DNA of 64,000 nucleotides from Levilinea sp. (GCA_029975215.1 JARKPO010000046.1:1-64000); one strand, 5' to 3'. Positions 41,767 to 50,762 are shown, counted from the first letter of the stretch. The notes: generated by a model from the letters alone, not told the origin. Made by a program: numbers and translations.

Positions 41767-43251
41767 TTAAAGATGGTAGTCGCGGGCCACGCGCTCGGCC
41801 AACAGGCGCGCAGAAAGCAGCACCATGGGCATGCCGATGCCGGGGTAAGTGCCCTGACCGACAAAATATAAGCCCTGGATATCGCGGGCTTTGTTGTGCG
41901 GGCGGAAATAGGCCGATTGAAACAGGCCGTGGGCCAGCGAACCAAAGGCTGTGCCGTGCACGGCGTTGATGCGCGTGGAGAAATCATCCGGGCGGTATTC
42001 GCGCTCCCACACGATGTGGCTGCGGATGTGGGGATCTACGATCTGCTCCAGGCGCGACAGCAGGATTTCGCGCACCTGGGGCGCGGCGCTGTTCCAGGAG
42101 ACGCTGCCCTGCAAATTGGGCATGGGGGCCAGCATGTAGATGAGGCTGTGGCCGGGGGGAGCCAGGCTGGGGTCGGTTTGGGTGGGCACGTTGAGATGGA
42201 AGGAGGGATCGCCGGGCAGGGTGCGCGTGCGGAAGATGGCGTCCAGGTTAGCGCGGTAGTCGCCGCTGAAGTAGAGAGCCTGGTGCTGAAGCTGCGGGTA
42301 GGTGCGGTCTACGCCCAGGTACAGCAGGTAGCCGGAGCAGGCATATTCCATGCGCTCCAGACGGCGGTCGGGATAATCACGGCGGCTGGCGGCAGGGATG
42401 AGCTTTTGATAGGTGTAGGGCAGGTCGGCGTTGGAGACCACCAGATCCGCGCGGAGGGTTTCGCCGTTCTCCAGGCGCACGCCCACGGCGCGTCCATCTT
42501 GGATGAGGATTTCAGCGGCAGGGGTCTGGGTGCGCACTTCCACACCCATTTCCGCCGCCAGAGACAGCAGGTCTTCGATGATGCTGTAGATGCCGCCCGC
42601 GGGGTAGAACATGCCGCGGGCCATATCGGCGTAGGTGATCAGGCTGTAAATGGATAGGGCGTCGAAGGGCGAAAGCCCCAGGAACATGGAATGGAAAGAA
42701 AAGGCCTTGCGCAGCTTGTCGGATTGGAAGTAGCGCGACACCTGGGCGTACATGCGCTGGTGGGCCTGGGTTTCCAGCAGGCGCAATCCCGCCGCGGGGT
42801 TAGCCAGGTCGGTGATGTGGTCGTAGTTACGGGTGACGAACTCCATGGCCAGTTCATATTTACGCGCGTTGGCCCCCAGGAACTGGAACAGGCGTTCGCC
42901 ACTGCCGGGTTCCACCCGATCCACCTCGGCGGCCAGGCGCGCCATGTTGGAATACAGGTCAATCGAATCGCCGTCGTGAAAATAGATGCGGTAGTTGGGG
43001 TCTAACTGGGTGAAGTGCAGGCGCTGGTTGATGTCGTGCCCCAAGGCGCGGTAGGTTTCATCAAAGGTGTCTTTCATCACCAGGATGGTGGGGCCGGTAT
43101 CCATGCGGAAGCCGTTTTCCATGAGCACATTGCTGCGGCCGCCGGCGCGCTCCTGCTTTTCGATGACGGTGACGTTCAGTCCCATGTTTCGCAGACGTAA
43201 GGCTGCGGCCAAACCACCCAAACCCGATCCAATCACCAGCGCTGTCTTCAT
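41767..43251 (-). CDS. crtI: CrtI-type phytoene desaturase / carotenoid oxidoreductase
   Basis: 494 residues, typical length. N-terminal dinucleotide fold IGSGLGGLAAALRL followed by EKQERAGGRSNV, internal FHSMFLGLSPFDAL, and the C-terminal FVGQGTYPGIGMPMVLLSARL signature of CrtI/CrtD/CrtN enzymes. These enzymes introduce double bonds into carotenoid precursors at the membrane. No crtB or other pathway gene is in the window, so substrate and pathway are open. AAAGG site before the ATG and a near-consensus promoter (43297-43325). Confidence 0.9.
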   Translation of the reverse strand: MKTALVIGSGLGGLAAALRLRNMGLNVTVIEKQERAGGRSNVLMENGFRMDTGPTILVMKDTFDETYRALGHDINQRLHFTQLDPNYRIYFHDGDSIDLYSNMARLAAEVDRVEPGSGERLFQFLGANARKYELAMEFVTRNYDHITDLANPAAGLRLLETQAHQRMYAQVSRYFQSDKLRKAFSFHSMFLGLSPFDALSIYSLITYADMARGMFYPAGGIYSIIEDLLSLAAEMGVEVRTQTPAAEILIQDGRAVGVRLENGETLRADLVVSNADLPYTYQKLIPAASRRDYPDRRLERMEYACSGYLLYLGVDRTYPQLQHQALYFSGDYRANLDAIFRTRTLPGDPSFHLNVPTQTDPSLAPPGHSLIYMLAPMPNLQGSVSWNSAAPQVREILLSRLEQIVDPHIRSHIVWEREYRPDDFSTRINAVHGTAFGSLAHGLFQSAYFRPHNKARDIQGLYFVGQGTYPGIGMPMVLLSARLLAERVARDYHL

Positions 43252-43296
43252 ACGGCTTCACCTTTCCGATTCGATGCGTTTACCAGGATTGTGAAA

Positions 43297-43325
43297 ATTA
43301 TAACCACCGCTGCCAGGGTTTTCAA
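43297..43325 (-). promoter_or_regulatory. Promoter of crtI-ldh
   Basis: Read on the reverse strand: TTGAAA (plus 43320-43325), 17-bp spacer, perfect TATAAT (43297-43302), 45 bp before the ATG. Confidence 0.75.
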
Positions 43326-43406
43326 TGCAAAGGTTGTAAATACCTGATACAATCCAAGAGCCAATTTGCAGATTCTTCACAGTTCCCCAACACCACTTGT
43401 ATGCTC

Positions 43407-43435
43407 TTATCAACCCGATTATTATTTGATATAAT
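43407..43435 (+). promoter_or_regulatory. Promoter of kimA-trkA-trkA
   Basis: TTATCA (43407-43412), 17-bp spacer, TATAAT (43430-43435) with a TGA extension. The start near 43442 leaves a leader of about 55 nt, too short for a c-di-AMP riboswitch. Confidence 0.75.
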
Positions 43436-43496
43436 TCTCCGCCTTGTAAAATGGAATGTGCTTGCCTTCAGATGAGGCGCGAATTTGAGAGAATCT

Positions 43497-45464
43497 ATGA
43501 ATATCGAAGAGAAGAACGGCACAACCGTGCTCAGGCGCACGCCTGAAAGAAAGCCGCAGAAGAATATTGGCACCTGGTTAATTGGCAGACCCCTGCCTAC
43601 CGCGGACGCCCCGCACCAAACCATCGGCAAGGCCATTGGCCTGGCCGTTTTTGCTTCTGATGCGCTGTCTTCCACGGCCTATGCCACCCAGGAAATGATG
43701 GTGATCCTGGCCATCGCCGGGATGGGGGCGATGAATTATTCTCTGCCGATCGCGGTGGGGATTGTGGCCCTGTTGGGGATTCTGACTCTGTCGTACGAGC
43801 AGGTGATTCACGCTTATCCCAACGGTGGCGGGGCGTACATTGTGGCGCGCGACAACCTGGGCGATATGGCTGCTTTGGTGGCGGGGGCGGCGCTGCTGAC
43901 CGATTACATTTTGACTGTGTCCGTCTCCATTTCCTCCGGTGTGGCTCAAATCGTCTCCGCCTTCCCAGCATTGTTCCCCTGGCGGGTCGAGGTGGGCGTT
44001 TTGGCGGTGGCATTCGTCACCCTTATCAATCTGCGCGGGGTACGAGAATCGGGCAAGGCTTTCGCCATTCCCACCTATTTCTTTGTGCTGATGATGGTGG
44101 CCACGGTGGGAACGGGGTTAATCCGCTACCTGACGGGCAGCTTGGGGGTGGTGCAGAACCCGCCGGAGATGGAGATGCTGCACGCCGCCCAGCCGGTGAC
44201 GTTCTTCTTACTTCTGCGGGCCTTCTCCAACGGCACCTCAGCGGTGACGGGTGTGGAGGCCATTTCTAACGGCACCACCGCCTTTAAGGAGCCGCGCAGC
44301 CGCAATGCGGGCATCACCCTGATCTGGATGTCGGTCATTTTGGCAAGCTTGTTGATGGCCATCACTTTCCTGGCGGTACAGATACAGGCAGTGCCTTCGG
44401 AAACCGAGACGATCATCTCACAAATGGCTCGCACTGCCTTTGGCGGGCGCGGGATTTTGTACCTGGGGACGATTGTGGCCACCACGGTGATTTTGGTGAT
44501 GGCAGCCAACACGGCTTTTGCAGGTTTTCCGCGTCTGAGCGCGCTGGTGGCCGAAGACAGTTATTTGCCGCGCCAGCTGACCTACCGCGGCAGCCGCCTG
44601 GTGTATTCGCGCGGGATTGTGGCCCTGGCGGTGATCGCCAGCCTGCTGATTGTGGTTTTCCAGGCCAGCGTGACCAACTTGATTCCGCTGTACGCCATCG
44701 GCGTATTTTTGTCTTTCACCCTGGCCCAGGCGGGCATGGCCCTGCGTTGGTGGAAATGCGGCCAGTTGAAGCCGGGGCAGGAGATTGTGGAACGCGGCTC
44801 TGTTTTGCGCGAGGACCGCGCATGGCAGTTTAAGATGATTTCCAACGGGCTGGGGGCCCTGACCACCTTTATCGTCATGATCGTGTTCGCGGTGACGAAA
44901 TTTGCCGACGGCGCCTGGATTGTCATCATCCTGACCCCTCTGTTGGTCTTTGGCTTCTTATCCATTCACAAACACTACCGCCGTCTGGCGGAGAAGCTTT
45001 CGCTGGAGCATTTTGGTGCGCCCGGCCCCATTCAGCGCCACCGCGTGATTCTGCTCATCGGTGGGGTGCACCGCGGTTCGCTGGCAGCCCTGCGCTATGC
45101 GCGCACGCTGACGGATGACATCACCGCTGTTCACGTTTCCATTGACCCCGATGAGACGGCAAAATTGCAGCGGAAATGGGAAACCTGGGGCGACGGTGTG
45201 CGGCTGGTGATTCTCGATTCGCCTTACCGCACGTTTGTGGAACCGCTGATTGAGTATATTGAAGATTTAGACCAGCGGCGGCGCTCCAATGAGGTGGTGA
45301 CGGTCATCGTGCCCCAGTTTATTGCCCGCCATTGGATGAGCAACGGGCTGCATGCCCGCACGGCCGATACCCTGCGCCGGGTGCTGATTAACCGCGAAGG
45401 TTTGGTGATTACCGAAGTTCCCTATCAAGTAGGCGACCTGGCTTCGGAGGAGAAAAAAGAATGA
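43497..45464 (+). CDS. KimA-like APC-superfamily potassium/amino acid permease
   Basis: 655 residues with about 12 transmembrane segments (about 40-490) and a C-terminal soluble domain of about 150 residues. The pattern IGKAIGLAVFASDALSSTAYATQEM, SYEQVIHAYPNGGGAYIVARDNLG and LTDYILTVSVSISSG matches the YdaO/KimA family, whose B. subtilis member is a high-affinity potassium importer. Followed with a 4-nt overlap by two TrkA/RCK genes, which strongly supports a potassium role. The cytosolic domain may be the docking site for them. ATG 43497 is chosen over an in-frame TTG at 43485. Confidence 0.88.
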   Translation: MNIEEKNGTTVLRRTPERKPQKNIGTWLIGRPLPTADAPHQTIGKAIGLAVFASDALSSTAYATQEMMVILAIAGMGAMNYSLPIAVGIVALLGILTLSYEQVIHAYPNGGGAYIVARDNLGDMAALVAGAALLTDYILTVSVSISSGVAQIVSAFPALFPWRVEVGVLAVAFVTLINLRGVRESGKAFAIPTYFFVLMMVATVGTGLIRYLTGSLGVVQNPPEMEMLHAAQPVTFFLLLRAFSNGTSAVTGVEAISNGTTAFKEPRSRNAGITLIWMSVILASLLMAITFLAVQIQAVPSETETIISQMARTAFGGRGILYLGTIVATTVILVMAANTAFAGFPRLSALVAEDSYLPRQLTYRGSRLVYSRGIVALAVIASLLIVVFQASVTNLIPLYAIGVFLSFTLAQAGMALRWWKCGQLKPGQEIVERGSVLREDRAWQFKMISNGLGALTTFIVMIVFAVTKFADGAWIVIILTPLLVFGFLSIHKHYRRLAEKLSLEHFGAPGPIQRHRVILLIGGVHRGSLAALRYARTLTDDITAVHVSIDPDETAKLQRKWETWGDGVRLVILDSPYRTFVEPLIEYIEDLDQRRRSNEVVTVIVPQFIARHWMSNGLHARTADTLRRVLINREGLVITEVPYQVGDLASEEKKE

Positions 45465-46123
45465 AAGCGATTATTGTGGGCTGCGGACGGTTGGGCACTG
45501 AGCTGGCACACCGTCTGTTTAAGAACGGCCACGAGGTGGTGGTGATTGATTTGGCGGAGGATTCCTTTAAGAACCTTCCCGATGATTTTAAAGGCCGCCC
45601 CTTACAGGGAGATGCGCTCAACCTGGATGTGCTCAACCGCGCTGGCATCGAAGACGCGGATGCGTTGGCCTGTGTGACCAATAACGATGCGCTCAATATG
45701 GTTATTTGCTACATCGCCCAGGAGACCTACCACATCCCGCGGGTGATTGCGCGCAATTACGACCCTTCCAGTCGCACCCTGTTTGAAGAATTTGGTGTGC
45801 AGGTGGTGGGGGCGGCTTCATGGGGGGCGCAGCGCATTGAAGAACTGCTCTATCATGAGGATATGCGCAGTGTGTTCTCGGCGGGCAACGGCGAGGTGGA
45901 AATTTATGAAATCGCCATCCCGGCGGCCTGCGAAGGCAAGCGGCTGGGCGATCTGATGACGACGGCCAACAGCGTGGCTGTCTCCATTTCGCGAGCGGGC
46001 CGCGCCCAGCTGCCCCAAGCGGATTTTGCGCTGGAAGCAGGGGATGTGCTGCATGTCAGCGCCACCTTTGAGGGTATCACGATGCTGCGCGATAAAATCT
46101 GCGGTTTTCGGAAGGAGGGTTAG
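45461..46123 (+). CDS. TrkA/KtrA-type potassium-uptake regulatory protein (first)
   Basis: 220 residues. An N-terminal RCK domain binds NAD(H) or ATP: IIVGCGRLGTELAHRL, VVVIDLAED, GDALN. A C-terminal RCK_C/TrkA_C domain (about 140-215) follows: EIAIPAACEGKRLGDLM, LEAGDVLHVSAT. Such proteins gate TrkH/KtrB or other potassium transporters according to nucleotide state. No TrkH/KtrB is nearby; the gene overlaps the KimA-like gene by 4 nt, so KimA is the likely partner. Confidence 0.9.
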   Translation: MKAIIVGCGRLGTELAHRLFKNGHEVVVIDLAEDSFKNLPDDFKGRPLQGDALNLDVLNRAGIEDADALACVTNNDALNMVICYIAQETYHIPRVIARNYDPSSRTLFEEFGVQVVGAASWGAQRIEELLYHEDMRSVFSAGNGEVEIYEIAIPAACEGKRLGDLMTTANSVAVSISRAGRAQLPQADFALEAGDVLHVSATFEGITMLRDKICGFRKEG

Positions 46124-46126
46124 GCC

Positions 46127-46798
46127 ATGAAAGTACTCATCGCCGGAGGCGGCCGAACCGGGGCGCAGTTGGCCCGTTTCCTACTCAGCCAGAACCATGA
46201 TGTGACGATTGTTGAGGACCGCAAAGAAGTGCTCTCTCGTATTCACCGCGAGCTGCCCACGGAAATGATCGTGGAAGGCAACCTGATATCCCCGCAGATT
46301 TTGGAAGACGCCGGGATTCAAAATGCTGATGTGGTGGCGGCGGTGACCACCAACGATGAGATCAACCTGGTGTTATGCTACATCGCCCGTAAACGCTACG
46401 GCGTTCGGCGCACGATTGCGCGCGTAAACAACCCGCGAGACTCCTGGCTGTTCACAGAGCAGTTTCATGTGGATGTAGCCGTGAACCAATCTGAGATTTT
46501 GGCACGGCTGATTGAAGAAGAGATGTCTATGGGCGATATGATGACCCTGCTCAAATTGCGGCGGGGCAACTTTTCGCTGGTGGAAGAGAAGGTTCCCCCG
46601 GGAGCGAAGGTGCTTGGGGTGGAGCTGCGCAACATGGACTTATCCCACTGTGTGATCGCGGCCATCATCCGCCACGGCGAAATGGTGATGCCGCGTGGCG
46701 TGACCACCTTTGAGGTGGGGGATGAGGTGCTGGCGGTAGCCGACCCGCAAGGCGCGCGCCTGCTGGCCGATTGGTTGTCTCCGGCGGGCAAATCCTGA
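46127..46798 (+). CDS. TrkA/KtrA-type potassium-uptake regulatory protein (second)
   Basis: 223 residues with the same RCK_N plus TrkA_C layout: VLIAGGGRTGAQLARFL, VTIVEDRKE, AVTTNDEINLVLCYIA and FEVGDEVLAVADP. Starts 3 nt after the first trkA-like gene. The two are diverged paralogues; two-subunit RCK pairs are known in several bacteria and may form a mixed octameric ring. A terminator follows at 46829-46864. Confidence 0.9.
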   Translation: MKVLIAGGGRTGAQLARFLLSQNHDVTIVEDRKEVLSRIHRELPTEMIVEGNLISPQILEDAGIQNADVVAAVTTNDEINLVLCYIARKRYGVRRTIARVNNPRDSWLFTEQFHVDVAVNQSEILARLIEEEMSMGDMMTLLKLRRGNFSLVEEKVPPGAKVLGVELRNMDLSHCVIAAIIRHGEMVMPRGVTTFEVGDEVLAVADPQGARLLADWLSPAGKS

Positions 46799-46828
46799 AC
46801 GCTGCAGACCTTTTTAAGAAGAAATGGG

Positions 46829-46864
46829 GAGAGCGTTTGCGGCGCTGGGACGCTCTCTTTGTTT
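46829..46864 (+). terminator. Rho-independent terminator after trkA genes
   Basis: GAGAGCGT/ACGCTCTC stem (46829-46836 with 46850-46857), 13-nt loop, then TTTGTTT. Confidence 0.8.
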
Positions 46865-46902
46865 GCCGCCCCAAACTCTCCGCAAAATATCCCGTGGGGT
46901 GT

Positions 46903-46931
46903 TTGACCTGTGGGGGAGGTTCGGGTATAAT
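46903..46931 (+). promoter_or_regulatory. Strong promoter of the rpmH operon
   Basis: TTGACC (46903-46908), 17-bp spacer, perfect TATAAT (46926-46931), about 52 bp before rpmH. Confidence 0.85.
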
Positions 46932-46982
46932 TTGAGCTTGCGAATTTTACGTTGATGCTGAGAAAGCAGCGAAAGGATTAGA

Positions 46983-47153
46983 ATGGTCAAACGTACTTAT
47001 CAACCCAAGATCCGCCGCCGCATGCGCGTGCACGGTTTCCGCGAACGCATGTCGACTGCCGACGGCCGTGAGGTTTTGAAGCGCCGCCGCATGAAGGGCC
47101 GCCACAAACTGACGGTTGTCATGAATAATCACGTTAAGAAGGTTCGCTGGTAA
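46983..47153 (+). CDS. rpmH: Ribosomal protein bL34
   Basis: 56 residues, too short for many gene finders. Highly basic, with [20 protein letters not shown] and the C-terminal basic block [12 protein letters not shown] typical of bL34, a component of the large ribosomal subunit. A few residues longer than the E. coli protein (46). AAAGGA site before ATG 46983, strong promoter upstream. First gene of the conserved rpmH-rnpA-yidD-yidC-jag block. Confidence 0.97.
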   Translation: MVKRTYQPKIRRRMRVHGFRERMSTADGREVLKRRRMKGRHKLTVVMNNHVKKVRW

Positions 47154-47226
47154 ATCACCAGCCTGGGTTAGGCCTCAGCAGGCGTGCCTCGCGGACTCTA
47201 TGCGGAGTTAGCCAGCAGGATCCGCT

Positions 47227-47583
47227 GTGAACAGAAACTTTCGCCTGTCCCGATCTTCCGATTTCTTGCGGGTGCGGCGTTCAGGAAAATCGTATGCCCA
47301 TGCCCTTGTTGTGTTGATCGCTGATCCCAATCCGCAGGCAGAACTGCGGATTGGGATTGCGGCCAGCCATTCGGTCGGGAACGCCGTACAGCGAAACCGC
47401 GCAAAACGCCGAATTCGGGCATGTATGGACAGTTTTTTGCCCTACATCCCGGTGGGTTGGAATCTGGTTCTGATTGCTCGCCGTCCTTTGGTTGAAGCCC
47501 CATACGCGGCATTACAGGCAGCCCTGCATCAGCTGCTGCGAAGGGCGGGCTTGCTGAGCGAACCAACCGAAAATGGAACCTGA
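47227..47583 (+). CDS. rnpA: Ribonuclease P protein component
   Basis: 118 residues from a GTG start. Family features: [19 protein letters not shown], then the RNA-binding RNR-type motif [18 protein letters not shown]. With RNase P RNA it trims the 5' ends of tRNAs. It lies 73 nt after rpmH and overlaps yidD by 11 nt, the standard order. Confidence 0.95.
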   Translation: MNRNFRLSRSSDFLRVRRSGKSYAHALVVLIADPNPQAELRIGIAASHSVGNAVQRNRAKRRIRACMDSFLPYIPVGWNLVLIARRPLVEAPYAALQAALHQLLRRAGLLSEPTENGT

Positions 47584-47869
47584 ACAGGGTGTCGTGATCC
47601 CCGAGTTTGCCCCAGAGCCGCGCTTGCGGGATTTGCCGTTTAACCTCAAGAACCTGACGCGCTACCCGCTGCTGGCTTTGATCCGCGCTTATCAGGCGGT
47701 GATTTCCCCCGCCTTGCCCCCGGATACCTGCCGCTTTTACCCGTCCTGTTCCCATTACGGCTATCAGGCCATTTATAAGTATGGGGCCGTTCGCGGTTCA
47801 ATCCTGGCAGTTTGGCGCGTGCTGCGCTGCAATCCGTTTAACCCGGGCGGCTTTGACCCTGTGCCTTAG
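47573..47869 (+). CDS. yidD: Membrane protein insertion efficiency factor YidD
   Basis: 98 residues. Core motif [33 protein letters not shown], followed by [17 protein letters not shown], is diagnostic (the motif runs about 36-98). Small membrane-associated helper of YidC-dependent insertion. Has a longer N-terminal tail (about 25 residues) than E. coli YidD. Confidence 0.96.
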   Translation: MEPEQGVVIPEFAPEPRLRDLPFNLKNLTRYPLLALIRAYQAVISPALPPDTCRFYPSCSHYGYQAIYKYGAVRGSILAVWRVLRCNPFNPGGFDPVP

Positions 47870-47907
47870 CTGGGCGGGCGCAGATATATGATTTTGGAGA
47901 CCAACGG

Positions 47908-48981
47908 TTGTTGTCCATGAAATCCAAAAGAATCCTTTCCATTACCTTTGTCCTTTTGGCTGCTTCTCTGCTGCTCAGCGCCTGCAGTGGGGGCCTGGCG
48001 GCCAGCTCCTGGCCGGGTGTCACGGTTGCGGGCGATGTGGCGTATGTGGCTTACGGCTCCGAGATTGGGGCTGTGAGCCTGACTACCGGCAATTTGACCT
48101 GGCGGTACCCTGAAAAAGTGGATGCGCGCACCACCTATTACGCCGCGCCGCAATTGGACGGCACGCAGCTTTTGGTGGGCGACTATGCCAACAAACTGCA
48201 CAGCCTGGACGCCAACACCGGCACCGCACAGTGGACCTTTGAAGAGGCGTCCGGCCGTTATATTGCGCCGGTGAAAATCCTCCCCGACGCCATCCTGGCC
48301 GCCAACGCTGACCACCATCTGTATGTGTTGGACCGCCAGGGCAAACTGCGCTGGAAATTCGAAGCCCAGCAGGGTGTTTGGGCCCAGCCGGAAGCGGATG
48401 AGAAGAATGTGTACCTGGCGGGCATGGACCGCCAGCTCTATGCGCTGCCCCTGGCGGGCGGCGAACCGCGTTGGACGAAGGACCTGGGCGGTTCGGTGGT
48501 GTACGGGCTGACGCTGGATGCGGATGGGGTGCTGTACGTCTCCACCATGGCCAAAGAGGTCATCGCCCTGCGCGCCGAGAATGGGCAGGAACTGTGGCGC
48601 TTTGCCACGCAAGGCGCCATTTGGGCGCGCCCCGTGGTGAAGGACGGCAAGGTCTTTGTGGGCGACCTGACCGGCAAGTTCTACGCCATTGATGCGAACA
48701 ACGGCCAGGCTGTGTGGTCGCTGGATACCGGCGCACCCGTGATCGCCGCGGCTGGCCAGACCCCAGAAAACCTGGTGGTGGTCAACGAAAAGGGCGATGT
48801 GGTATTTTTGACCCTGGACGGCTCGATTGTGTGGACGCGCACAGTTAATGGTAAACTGTATAGCAGCCCCGCGGTCGGTGAGAAACATATCGTCGTCGCC
48901 GCTCTGGAAGGCGACAACCTCCTGGTGGCGTTCGACTTCCAGGGGAATCAAACCTGGCAGTTCCAGTTCCCCAAAAAATAA
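47908..48981 (+). CDS. PQQ-like beta-propeller lipoprotein (BamB-like)
   Basis: 357 residues. Signal peptide with lipobox LLLSAC (Cys near 26), then a beta-propeller of about seven repeats with Trp-docking sequences such as TGNLTWRYP, TGTAQWTF, QGKLRWKFEA, GQELWRFA, GQAVWSLD and DGSIVWTRT. No catalytic or PQQ-binding site is evident, so it is probably a binding scaffold, as BamB is in outer-membrane assembly. Here it sits between yidD and yidC, which suggests a part in membrane protein insertion or export. TTG 47908 fits the GGAG site; ATG 47917 is an alternative. Confidence 0.85.
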   Translation: MLSMKSKRILSITFVLLAASLLLSACSGGLAASSWPGVTVAGDVAYVAYGSEIGAVSLTTGNLTWRYPEKVDARTTYYAAPQLDGTQLLVGDYANKLHSLDANTGTAQWTFEEASGRYIAPVKILPDAILAANADHHLYVLDRQGKLRWKFEAQQGVWAQPEADEKNVYLAGMDRQLYALPLAGGEPRWTKDLGGSVVYGLTLDADGVLYVSTMAKEVIALRAENGQELWRFATQGAIWARPVVKDGKVFVGDLTGKFYAIDANNGQAVWSLDTGAPVIAAAGQTPENLVVVNEKGDVVFLTLDGSIVWTRTVNGKLYSSPAVGEKHIVVAALEGDNLLVAFDFQGNQTWQFQFPKK

Positions 48982-48994
48982 GGTAGGTTGAACC

Positions 48995-49789
48995 ATGTGG
49001 GATGCGTTTGTTGGAATTTTCATTAACGTCCTGCTCTACATCTATCAGTTGGTGGGCAATTTCGGGGTGGCGATCATCCTTTTCACCATTCTGATCCGCC
49101 TGTTGACCCACCCGCTGACGGTGAGCCAGCTGAAGGGCACGCAGAAGATGCAGGACTTACAGAAGGATAAGCGCTGGATTGAGATCCAGACCAAGTACAA
49201 GGCCGATAAGGAAAAACTTTCGCAGGAGCAGATGAAGCTGTATCAAGAACTGGGGATTAACCCCCTATCCTCCTGCCTGCCGACCCTCATCCAGTTTCCC
49301 ATTATCATCGGTCTGTACCAGGCCGTGATTCAGGCGCTGGCATCCACGCCGGTGGAGCTGTTGAAGCTGACCGGGCATGTGTACCCCTGGCTGCTGAAGG
49401 TGGAATCCCTGATCCCGTTGAACAGCCGTTTTTTGTGGATGGATTTGGGCTCGCCGGAACGGCTGAACCTGCCGTTCCTGTCTTTCGGCATCCCTGTGCT
49501 GGCCATTGTGGTCACGGCGTCCACCTACATTCAGTCTAAGCTGATGACGCCCCCTTCCAGTAACCCCGGCGACCAGACGGCCATGATGTCGAACATGATG
49601 AACCTGTACATGCCGTTCTTGATGGGTTACCTGGCGCTGACGCTGGCTTCGGGCCTGTCGCTGTATTTCCTGGTATCCAACATCATCGGTATTGCCCAAT
49701 ACGCCATCCTGGGTAAGGTGAACTGGCGCAATTTGCTGCCAACCCGCAAGCCCGCAGCGGACACCCCGGCGGCCAAAGGGAAAAAATAA
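48995..49789 (+). CDS. yidC: Membrane protein insertase YidC/Oxa1
   Basis: 264 residues of the short Gram-positive/Oxa1 type, without the large periplasmic domain of proteobacterial YidC. Five hydrophobic segments: VAIILFTILIRLLTHPLT, a cytoplasmic coiled hairpin (about 45-85, KMQDLQKDKRW), LGINPLSSCLPTLIQFPIIIGLYQ, and two C-terminal segments. A hydrophilic Lys-rich tail. Inserts membrane proteins with or without Sec. No signal peptide or lipobox is seen at the N-terminus. 13 nt after the propeller gene. Confidence 0.95.
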   Translation: MWDAFVGIFINVLLYIYQLVGNFGVAIILFTILIRLLTHPLTVSQLKGTQKMQDLQKDKRWIEIQTKYKADKEKLSQEQMKLYQELGINPLSSCLPTLIQFPIIIGLYQAVIQALASTPVELLKLTGHVYPWLLKVESLIPLNSRFLWMDLGSPERLNLPFLSFGIPVLAIVVTASTYIQSKLMTPPSSNPGDQTAMMSNMMNLYMPFLMGYLALTLASGLSLYFLVSNIIGIAQYAILGKVNWRNLLPTRKPAADTPAAKGKK

Positions 49790-49816
49790 GACGGCTTGCT
49801 TTCAATCGAGGCGGAC

Positions 49817-50596
49817 ATGAGTGAAGAAAAAACGACGCTAGAAGTGATTGCCCCTACAGTTGATGAGGCCATCGCCAACGGTCTGGGCCAGTTGGGCCTG
49901 CCGCGCGAGATGGTGGATGTGGAAGTGTTGGATGCGGGCAGCCGCGGCCTGTTTGGGCTGGGCGGCCGCCAGGCGCGGGTGCGCCTGAGCATTCGCTGGG
50001 CGGGAGAGGGCCAAAGCAGCAGTCCAGCTGCCCCTCTGGCCGAAAACCCTGCGCCAAAGAAAGAGCAAGCCCCAGCGGCAGCCGCGCCTGTGGTCGCGCC
50101 CGCGCGTACTGAACCAGCGGGCGATGAAGAGACCCTGCGCATCGCCACCCAGGTAGTCTCTGACCTGCTGGAACGCATGAAGGTGCGCGCGCGGGTGACG
50201 GCCGATTATGTGCGGCCGGAAGAGGGCGGTGATCAGCCGACCGTGATGGTGGAGATTCAGGGCAACGATTTGAGCATCCTGATTGGCCGCCGCTCGGAAA
50301 CCCTCAATGCCCTGCAGTACATTGCCAATTTGATCGTGGGCCGTGAGGCCGGGCGCTGGGTGCCGTTGATGATTGATGTGCAGGGCTACCGCCAGCGCCG
50401 TGAGCGCCAGTTGCGCCAGCTGGCCCGCCGCATGGCCGAGCAGGCTTTGCACACCGGCCGCCGTCAGGTGCTGGAACCTATGCCCGCCAACGAGCGGCGT
50501 GTCATTCACCTGGAGCTGCGCGAGCATGAAAATGTGAGCACCGAGAGCGTGGGCGATGAGCCCAACCGCAAGGTGACCATCGTCCCCAAGAAATAA
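49817..50596 (+). CDS. jag: Jag/KhpB RNA-binding protein
   Basis: 259 residues. Jag_N domain (about 1-52, TTLEVIAPTVDEAIANGLGQLG and GSRGLFGLGGR), a low-complexity Ala/Pro linker (about 58-105), KH domain (about 110-185, GNDLSILIGRRSETLNALQYI) and an R3H domain (about 190-255, RMAEQALHTGRR and NERRVIHLEL). KhpB-type proteins bind RNA and affect cell division and envelope regulation. Standard position after yidC. Confidence 0.95.
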   Translation: MSEEKTTLEVIAPTVDEAIANGLGQLGLPREMVDVEVLDAGSRGLFGLGGRQARVRLSIRWAGEGQSSSPAAPLAENPAPKKEQAPAAAAPVVAPARTEPAGDEETLRIATQVVSDLLERMKVRARVTADYVRPEEGGDQPTVMVEIQGNDLSILIGRRSETLNALQYIANLIVGREAGRWVPLMIDVQGYRQRRERQLRQLARRMAEQALHTGRRQVLEPMPANERRVIHLELREHENVSTESVGDEPNRKVTIVPKK

Positions 50597-50644
50597 GGTT
50601 GCCGCCTGACAGCCTGTCTGCGGGCTGCAGAGGGACAAACGAAT

Positions 50645-50681
50645 GCAGCGCTGCCCCAGCCTTCCGGCTGCGGCAGCGCTG
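50645..50681 (+). terminator. Hairpin terminator of the rpmH-jag block
   Basis: GCAGCGCTGCC/GGCAGCGCTG with an inner AGCC/GGCT stem; the T-run is weak (GTGTTGATTATT). Confidence 0.6.
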
Positions 50682-50762
50682 TGTTGATTATTCAGTATAA
50701 TCAAATCAAGGTAGATTTCCCCGACGCGGACGAAACGCGCGGGGCGAGAAAGGGAGCTAACT

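Noticed and set aside
43436-43496. c-di-AMP (ydaO-type) riboswitch before the KimA-like gene
   Set aside because: A strong promoter leaves a leader of only about 55 nt, too short for that riboswitch, and no motif is seen.
46799-46982. Possible replication origin beside rpmH
   Set aside because: rpmH is often next to dnaA and oriC, but no TTATCCACA-type boxes or dnaA are visible; the segment is explained by a terminator and a promoter.
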